NCBI RefSeq assembly: GCF_004765815.2
Contig: NZ_SBIS02000012.1
Coordinates: forward strand, 1-64,000
Direction: 5' to 3'
Source of the DNA: Halorussus salinus
Lineage (GTDB): Archaea; Halobacteriota; Halobacteria; Halobacteriales; Haladaptataceae
Length of the DNA: 64,000 nt
This document shows, piece by piece, positions 58,915 through 64,000 of the stretch (its first letter is position 1; every line of letters starts with the position of its first letter). The notes beneath the pieces are model-generated. The model searched no databases. It worked only from the letters and a program-made list of their open reading frames with translations, and was not told the origin of the DNA. A program made the position numbers and the translations under genes.

Positions 58915-59260
58915 GCGCGAGACCCGGTACGTCGCCGCCGTCGAGACAATCGTCCCGTCCCAGGAGGCCGAACTAGCGAAGTCGGGAGACGAGTACAAGG
59001 GCGAGGAGACCGTGTTCTACTGCGACCCGCCGTACGTCGGCAAGGAGGGGTACTACCCCGTCTCGGACATCGAGCATTCGGAGTTCGTCTCGGCGTTGGG
59101 CGAGTTGGAGGGCGACTGGCTGGTGTCGTACGCCGAACTACCCGGCGGGCTACGGGAGGAGTATCGGGTCGTCGGGCGCGGCGAGAAGAATTTCATGGGC
59201 AACGGGAAGTCGGGGAGCGCGAAGCGAACGCGCGAGCATCTGGTGATGAACGTCGAGTAG
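58915..59260 (+). pseudogene. 3' part of the DNA adenine methylase gene
   Basis: The plus-strand frame RETRYVAAVETIVPSQEAEL, AKSGDEYKGEETVFYCDPPY, VGKEGYYPVSDIEHSEFVSA, LGELEGDWLVSYAELPGGL, ending LVMNVE and TAG at 59258-59260. The DPPY catalytic motif of adenine methylases is intact, but about 100 central residues and the join to 56563-56830 are missing. The gene is split by about 2.1 kb. Confidence 0.7.
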
Positions 59261-59383
59261 ACCGCGAGAGACGTTTTGTTCGCTCTCTCGAATCGGTTAC
59301 TATTCCACCATTCTTATGAAGTATTTTCACTTTCACCGAACTATCGAATCGGTATCATAACCCCCTCGTGAGTAGCGCCGGAT

Positions 59384-59593
59384 ATGGGCGTCGCACAGGT
59401 GCAGATCACGAAGAAGTCTCAGAAGTGGCGGTATCGCTGTCCGAACGGGCACACGTCGTGGGAGATGACAAATAACCACATGTGGTGTCGAGCGTGTGCG
59501 AACCAGTTGGACGTGGACCCCGAGTTCTGGGAGGTGTACGACCAGAAGACCGACGAGACGATTCCGAGGGAACAGGTGATTTTGGAGGCGTAA
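59384..59593 (+). CDS. Small zinc-ribbon protein (69 aa)
   Basis: MGVAQVQITKKSQKWRYRCPNGHTSWEMTNNHMWCRACANQLDVDPEFWEV: CPNGH and CRAC form one zinc site of the ribbon type seen in many small haloarchaeal proteins. Monocistronic, divergent neighbours absent. Function unknown. Confidence 0.72.
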   Translation: MGVAQVQITKKSQKWRYRCPNGHTSWEMTNNHMWCRACANQLDVDPEFWEVYDQKTDETIPREQVILEA

Positions 59594-59706
59594 CTTTATA
59601 TTTAATCCTCTTTTTGATGTTCAGATCTCTATTAAGTAGAGTTCTTATTCCGGCCTAGGTTCTTTGATCAACAAATAATATTCAAATAGGAAATTATAAT
59701 CGAAAA

Positions 59707-60429
59707 ATGTATACAGGTATATGGTATTCTCTAGATGCGTTCATGAAAGCAGGTGCAATCGCAAGGGTACACGGGGACTTCGACACTATCGACACATCTG
59801 ACTTCCCAGATGAAGATACGCAACACGGCGAAACCATTCGCTCCAGTCTCGAAGTCGGTCAAGCAGAAACGGATATCTACGGTCATCAAGTCGTCTACGG
59901 GCAGGCGGCTCATCAAGAGGCGACGGAGATAGAAACGTTCGGTATCAATCAGAACGGTCAAATCGGAATCGACGAGACGCGAGTCGATGTCGTAACGAAC
60001 GTCACGGACTTTCTTTGCGTCCTCGGAGAATACGCAATCGTCGAAAGCACGGACGACACGTTTGCTTTCGACCTCCTGAGTAGAGCGACCGATACGACTG
60101 TCGAGAAGGTCGAGTTCGACATCAACTCTCTTATCGAAGCTCACCACCCGGAAGCGACGTTCTGGATGGGTGGATTCCACAATCGGTCGGGTGACGTAGA
60201 CTCCGGCGATGGATACGGAGAAGGCGACATCTTCGAAGACGAGGATATCGGTGATGTCCTCTGGGAGTCGGACAAGAACCGAATCGGGATGCGGTTCGAG
60301 TTCGAGGACCAGATGGTCAAGATGATGGTCACACAGTCGGGGTACGCCGAGGTCTATCAGCCGAGTGGCTTCAGTTCGCTCGAATTCAGTCGTCTCGTGA
60401 ACGAAGTCTTACTACCGCACGCACGATAG
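59707..60429 (+). CDS. Unknown protein in operon with PCNA (240 aa)
   Basis: MYTGIWYSLDAFMKAGAIARVHGDFD... acidic, with beta-strand-rich middle (DIYGHQVVYGQAAHQEATEI, VDVVTNVTDFLCVLGEYAIVE) and C-terminal DKNRIGMRFEFEDQMVKMMVTQSGYAEVYQPSG. ATG lies about 17 bases after an AT-rich TATA-like element (AAATTATAAT). The PCNA gene follows after 13 bases. No PIP box is obvious. Possibly a sliding-clamp partner. Confidence 0.6.
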   Translation: MYTGIWYSLDAFMKAGAIARVHGDFDTIDTSDFPDEDTQHGETIRSSLEVGQAETDIYGHQVVYGQAAHQEATEIETFGINQNGQIGIDETRVDVVTNVTDFLCVLGEYAIVESTDDTFAFDLLSRATDTTVEKVEFDINSLIEAHHPEATFWMGGFHNRSGDVDSGDGYGEGDIFEDEDIGDVLWESDKNRIGMRFEFEDQMVKMMVTQSGYAEVYQPSGFSSLEFSRLVNEVLLPHAR

Positions 60430-60442
60430 GAGAATCCAAATT

Positions 60443-61279
60443 ATGTCCCAGACTCCATCCGAGATTCCAGACGACGTAGCATTTCACGTCATCGTCGAGG
60501 CGAGCGTCCTGAAAGAGATAGTCGAACCGCCAGTAAAATTGGCGAGCGACCAAACGACGAATGATAAAGCAGCTAACTTCCGGTGGTCCGAAAGCCAGTT
60601 GCGAGTCCGGACTGTCGATGGCTCGCAAATTATGATGGTCGAACAGACCGTTCCTTCCTCGTCCTTCGAGCACTACGACTTCCGAACGTCGGGTGAGATC
60701 ACTTTCGGGACTGCCTGCAAACGACTCGACAATCTTCTCAAAGCCGCCGACAGTGACGACCTCGTTGAACTGCGATTGGACTTAGAGACGAACCGTCTCA
60801 ACATTCAGTTCGCGGACGTGAGCTACTCATTGGCTGGTGTCGATACGAGCACGATAAACGAACCGGACATGCCCGACCTTGACCATGCTGTCTGCGCGAG
60901 TGCGCACAGTAGTGTCTTCGAGCGTGCGCATAACGTCGTCGGAACGATTGCCGATACGCTGACCTTCGAGGCTGGTGACGGTAGCTTCCGTATTTACGGC
61001 GCTGGCGATACAGACACCGCAGAGGTCAGTCCTGAGGTGACGCTTGACCAAAGCAATCTACAGGCCGACGGCATTGACGTTTTCCTCGAAACTGATGGGC
61101 CTTCGGTTCAGAGCCAGTACAGTAGCGACTATCTCAAGGACGCGGTTTCGTTCCTCCCCGACGACTACGTGACGGTTGAACTCAATACGGAGATGCCGAT
61201 GCGAATCAATGCGAATCGAGCAGACGCGCGGATTCCGACGGAGATCTTGGTTGCGCCGCGGATAGATGATCCAGCATGA
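60443..61279 (+). CDS. PCNA-like DNA sliding clamp
   Basis: A 278-residue protein with PCNA hallmarks: FRWSESQLRVRTVDGSQIMMVEQTV in the first domain, LVELRLDLETNRLNIQFADVSYSL, the second-domain start SSVFERAHNVVGTIADTLTFEAGDG, and the C-terminal SDYLKDAVSFLPDDYVTVELNTEMPMRINA. It is slightly longer than cellular archaeal PCNA (about 247) because of an N-terminal extension and loops. A plasmid- or virus-type clamp in addition to the host's is likely. Confidence 0.88.
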   Translation: MSQTPSEIPDDVAFHVIVEASVLKEIVEPPVKLASDQTTNDKAANFRWSESQLRVRTVDGSQIMMVEQTVPSSSFEHYDFRTSGEITFGTACKRLDNLLKAADSDDLVELRLDLETNRLNIQFADVSYSLAGVDTSTINEPDMPDLDHAVCASAHSSVFERAHNVVGTIADTLTFEAGDGSFRIYGAGDTDTAEVSPEVTLDQSNLQADGIDVFLETDGPSVQSQYSSDYLKDAVSFLPDDYVTVELNTEMPMRINANRADARIPTEILVAPRIDDPA

Positions 61280-61907
61280 TTTAGATTTTAGTATTCGAAG
61301 TAAAACGTGGTTATACGTTTTTGGCTCTCCCAAGTAAGTGACCAAGACATCTTCTGAAATCTGACCGAAAAGTTTTTCCATACGACAACCCTGTTCTAAA
61401 TGGACTTTTCACTACAGTATAACCAACAATGAAACTAATATTGTAGTAAAACAAATTCACTTTACAAAATTTTTATATATTGCGGGTCTAATCACGCAAA
61501 TGGATATGGACACGGTGGGATGATGTTTTTCTCACCGTTACCTCACTTGGTTTCTTAGTATACTCTCTAGTTATTTTCTCCCTTTGGGGCCATTACGCTT
61601 GAAATCTCTGGCGATTCATAATCAAGAACTAATGAAGATATTCCCTTATAAACTCTCTCGTCTTCGAGAAAGTGGAAATCGAAAGATGACCTGTGACGGT
61701 TTATAATAAAGAGTGTCGCTAATCCACGCTACTAATTACCATACATCCAAGGGTTTAAACGTGGATAGACACATCGCTTCGAATAGGTTTGATACAACCT
61801 CCCTACCGTGTCCATATCCACCGCACTCGCTTCTCCTCCCCCGAATTCGAGAAGTTGAGTGCGGGAGACTCGGGGGAAATCAGGTCCGAGAAACATGAGC
61901 GATAGTC
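61280..61907. other. Intergenic region, 630 bases
   Basis: AT-rich to about 61700, with TATA-like blocks (AATTTTTATATATTG at 61468-61482) and short dyads such as TCTCGTCTTCGAGA (61657-61670) and CCACGCT...ACGTGG (about 61722-61762). A 61-codon frame at 61713 is not convincing. It may hold the promoter of the following gene. Confidence 0.35.
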
Positions 61908-63074
61908 ATGATGACCCCCACTATGAACGTCATAACGACTAACGTGGATAGCGACACTCTATCCGCCGAGAAAGACGTTAGAATCGACTCAAAAGAAACC
62001 AGTACTCCTGCTAAGGCTCTTCAGGTCGGGAAGCTCCAAGCCTCAGAGCAAGTTTCCGACCTCGCCCGAGGAGTCGCTGAAATCTACATAAAGGCAGATG
62101 GCACTGCTCTAGAGAACTCCCGAACCGGTTGGGACAATCTCCGAGAGAACCTCAAACGCCAAGCCAAGCGAGCGGACGACGATGAAGTCGTCGTTCCGTT
62201 CGTTCAGTACGACGACGCGGAAAAGCTGACCGAGGCGAACGCCGCAGAGATTGCGAAGTTGGAAACGACCTACGGAGATATCGTCTCGGTCCCGTTGATG
62301 ACTTCGCTGGTAAACGAAGCGGATGACGGTGATGGACTGTCTAACGAGACAGTTGCGACCATCGTCGAGAACGCACAGACCTTCCTGAAAGCGGTCGGGA
62401 AACTGGATATCCAAAAGCCAGTGATGGGCGTTATCCCGCCCGTCAGTAAGGAGTGTACGAAGGCCCTACTTGAACTGTACGTCGACCACGACCTCCCGGC
62501 CTACTGCGTCGACTTCAACAGGCGGTCGCCGATGGCGAGAACTCAACTCGACTTCATCGACAAGCCGCTGATGGAGACTCTGGAGACGTACGGCATGCGG
62601 GAAAGCAGTCTGCTGTACGCGGTTAACGCAGACGAAAGTCGTCGAGTTACCGAGAACCACGAAACGCCCGGCGCGCTGTACGCCTACACGCTCGGCTTCG
62701 ACATCGTCGGCGACGTTCACCTCCCTCCGCGGCTTCCGCCAGAAGTCTTCGAGGACATGGAAGAGACGACCGACCTCCGACTGTTCAACGCGGACACGCT
62801 CTCAGTGGTAGAGGTTCCGCTGAGGGACCTCGACTCGTTCCTCCCCGACGAGGCAGAAATCCCGGTCGGCCGCGTCCGCCAGCGCGTCAACAGCAACGCC
62901 GACGAGAGGTTCCGCTTCGAGAAGCTCATCAACGCCGAACTGATCGCGTTGTACCTCGACGCGGGCGGCGGCGTCGATGCGCAGGAAATCTTCACTGCGC
63001 TTAGAGGAGGGTCGGCCATGCAGGACTCCGACCTCGAGCGTGTCCGTGAAGTCGCCAGCGACGTAACACCGTAG
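61908..63074 (+). CDS. Unknown protein, possible TIM-barrel fold (388 aa)
   Basis: Starts MMTPTMNVITTNVDSDTLS (ATG 61908; 61911 or 61923 possible). The regular alternation of hydrophobic strands and amphipathic helices (VVVPFVQYDDAEKL, DIVSVPLMTSL, QKPVMGVIPPVSKECTKALLEL, LPAYCVDFNRRSP, SLLYAVNADESRRV, ALYAYTLGFDIVGDVHLPP) suggests a beta/alpha barrel. C-terminal 90 residues are helical. Reminiscent of tRNA-guanine-transglycosylase-like barrels, but no diagnostic residues were recognised. Confidence 0.6.
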   Translation: MMTPTMNVITTNVDSDTLSAEKDVRIDSKETSTPAKALQVGKLQASEQVSDLARGVAEIYIKADGTALENSRTGWDNLRENLKRQAKRADDDEVVVPFVQYDDAEKLTEANAAEIAKLETTYGDIVSVPLMTSLVNEADDGDGLSNETVATIVENAQTFLKAVGKLDIQKPVMGVIPPVSKECTKALLELYVDHDLPAYCVDFNRRSPMARTQLDFIDKPLMETLETYGMRESSLLYAVNADESRRVTENHETPGALYAYTLGFDIVGDVHLPPRLPPEVFEDMEETTDLRLFNADTLSVVEVPLRDLDSFLPDEAEIPVGRVRQRVNSNADERFRFEKLINAELIALYLDAGGGVDAQEIFTALRGGSAMQDSDLERVREVASDVTP

Positions 63075-63104
63075 AAGAGAAGGGCAGTTCGCGCGGCAGA
63101 ATCT

Positions 63105-63515
63105 CTATTTTTCGCAGGCACCAATTGCGGCTCGTCGTTCGTGAGCAATCGTCGAGAGTGTTTCACCACAGTCGGGGCAAATATCGTATTCGGGAAGTGA
63201 ACCAGTAAAGTCAAGCCGGATTTCTGCGGCTTTGTGCCACGCTGAATCTTCCTGCCGCCAGAGAAGTGCCTGCGTGTCGGGTCCCGGTGCAGTTACCAAA
63301 TATTGTTCATCGTCAGCTTCGACACGGAGTTTTGGTCCGTAATAGGTCATTAGCCGTTGAACGACTTTCACGAAATCAGGAACATTGATGTCTTCAAAAT
63401 TGGAAACGACTGTAGTGATTTTGAGTTCATCATTACGTTCTGCCCGTACTAAAACGCGCTTCGTTTCTGGATTCGTTTTTGGATTACCATCTACAGAATC
63501 GACTTTTACGGCCAT
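63105..63515 (-). CDS. Protein with C-terminal zinc ribbon (136 aa)
   Basis: Start taken at ATG 63515 (MAVKVDSVDGNPKTNPETKRV) rather than the longer frame at 63530. Beta-rich N-terminal part with SNFEDINVPDFVKVVQRLMTYYG; C-terminal CPDCGETLSTIAHERRAAIGAC with a three-Cys zinc site. Convergent with the 388-residue gene. Function unknown. Confidence 0.6.
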   Translation of the reverse strand: MAVKVDSVDGNPKTNPETKRVLVRAERNDELKITTVVSNFEDINVPDFVKVVQRLMTYYGPKLRVEADDEQYLVTAPGPDTQALLWRQEDSAWHKAAEIRLDFTGSLPEYDICPDCGETLSTIAHERRAAIGACEK

Positions 63516-63593
63516 GTAAGTCCTTAGCAATGCATAGACTAGAAAGTGTTGTGGTTGCGGCGACTAACTAACTTGGTTCTGGGAGTTCGGACT

Positions 63594-64000
63594 TTATTGA
63601 AGAACGTTGTTAATACGCTCTGGGGAGGAGAGTGTTAGCGAACCCTCGATATTTCCTCGCTCCTCATGTTCCTCAACCCACTCAACGGCCAAATCTATCT
63701 CGTCCTCGGGTACCACGAGAACTCGTTTGAATCCGCGAGTCCGGAAGTCACGGAGTTGTTTCAGAGCATGCTGTTCGTCGTCTGCGATTCCTTCCATCGT
63801 CTCAGCCTCAACGATGAGATTTGACGAGGTAGAGTCGATGGAAATGAGGTCCGGGATACCATCGACATTATCGATTATGCCTTCTGGGCTACTTGCTTCT
63901 GCTCCGCTTGGATCGATGTGGTGGACATAGAGATTAGCACTCTCGCTGGTTGCCTCCTTCACCTCGTAGAAGGTATCACGAAGTACGTCTTTGTGGTCGG
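63594..64000 (-). CDS. Partial protein, possible PD-(D/E)xK-like nuclease domain
   Basis: Minus-strand frame open to the window edge (DHKDVLRDTFYEVKEATSES...), so the N-terminus is outside. GIPDLISIDSTSSNLIVEAETMEG resembles the PD...ExK core of restriction-type nucleases, with E-x-E in place of E-x-K. It is followed by QHALKQLRDFRTRGFKRVLVVPEDE, a typical later strand and helix. Likely a nuclease-fold domain, activity uncertain. Confidence 0.5.
   Translation of the reverse strand, partial: DHKDVLRDTFYEVKEATSESANLYVHHIDPSGAEASSPEGIIDNVDGIPDLISIDSTSSNLIVEAETMEGIADDEQHALKQLRDFRTRGFKRVLVVPEDEIDLAVEWVEEHEERGNIEGSLTLSSPERINNVLQ

Noticed and set aside
56808..59017. Near-identical GAGAC-S-GTGTTCTACT at both ends of the dam interruption, considered as a target-site duplication.
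   Set aside because: On the left it falls in natural LETV coding sequence and on the right dam sequence begins about 80 bases earlier, so it does not mark the insertion ends.

Overview
The window looks like part of a haloarchaeal (class Halobacteria) megaplasmid or secondary replicon. The evidence is high-GC genes encoding acidic proteins, archaeal TATA promoters close to start codons, Tat signal peptides, an Orc1/Cdc6 gene beside its own repeat-flanked origin, a ParA partition operon with a 13-bp iteron array, and a large amount of accessory, duplicated and decayed DNA. No rRNA gene or complete tRNA was seen, and no chromosomal housekeeping operon.

Layout. 0-5 kb: an AT-rich partial gene, then tandem copies of a winged-helix gene plus a hairpin-rich leader, then an operon of PadR / zinc-finger / PadR / small proteins and a ribbon-helix-helix protein. 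5.7-8 kb: coiled-coil protein, iteron array, parA and a small partner gene. 8-17 kb: a 2,685-residue secreted polymorphic toxin on the minus strand with its presumed immunity gene and displaced gene fragments downstream. 17.5-20.7 kb: a second, inverted copy of the PadR / zinc-finger operon with divergent winged-helix genes. 20.7-25.5 kb: an AT-rich island with two paralogous membrane-anchored proteins, an ASCH-GNAT-GNAT fusion, a uracil-DNA-glycosylase-like protein and an HTH-ASCH protein. 25.7-27 kb: a zinc-finger module preceded by a switch-like RNA leader and flanked by CTAACCAATG dyads. 27-29.6 kb: remnants, a lipoprotein and a Tat-exported protein. 29.9-33.2 kb: CRISPR array, cas4-cas1-cas2, second short array with a near-identical leader, no effector genes. 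33.6-35.7 kb: transposon remnant, membrane protein, tyrosine integrase. 36.1-40.5 kb: Orc1 origin, AbrB-like protein, second Orc1/Cdc6-like ATPase. 41-49.7 kb: ordinary metabolic and resistance-like cargo, including methyltransferases, a beta-lactamase-fold protein, an APH-like kinase and an E2 acyltransferase interrupted by an amber codon. 49.9-53 kb: RecA-like / small protein / PolB2-like polymerase operon. 53-56.4 kb: CAP-domain membrane protein, PadR regulator, HNH nuclease. 56.5-59.3 kb: a DNA adenine methylase pseudogene split by about 2 kb of decayed DNA that carries the second copy of the zinc-finger / RNA-leader module. 59.4-64 kb: zinc ribbon, a PCNA-like sliding clamp with an unknown partner gene, and unknown proteins.

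How it fits together. Replication and maintenance are covered by Orc1 with ORB-like repeats, a second AAA+ protein, PCNA, the PolB2 operon and ParA. The same promoter box (AACTTCCGGAA upstream of a GCTTAA TATA element) stands before the second AAA+ gene and the PolB2 operon, so these may be co-regulated. Conflict functions are the toxin-immunity pair, the CRISPR adaptation locus, the AT-rich island and the HNH nuclease. The most novel-looking items are the duplicated zinc-finger module, whose leader can form two mutually exclusive hairpins over the start codon of a conserved 24-residue ORF, the six CTAACCAATG dyads, and the AT-rich ASCH / GNAT / UDG / membrane-protein island. Similarities between copies were read by eye, and family names come from motif recognition, not database searches.
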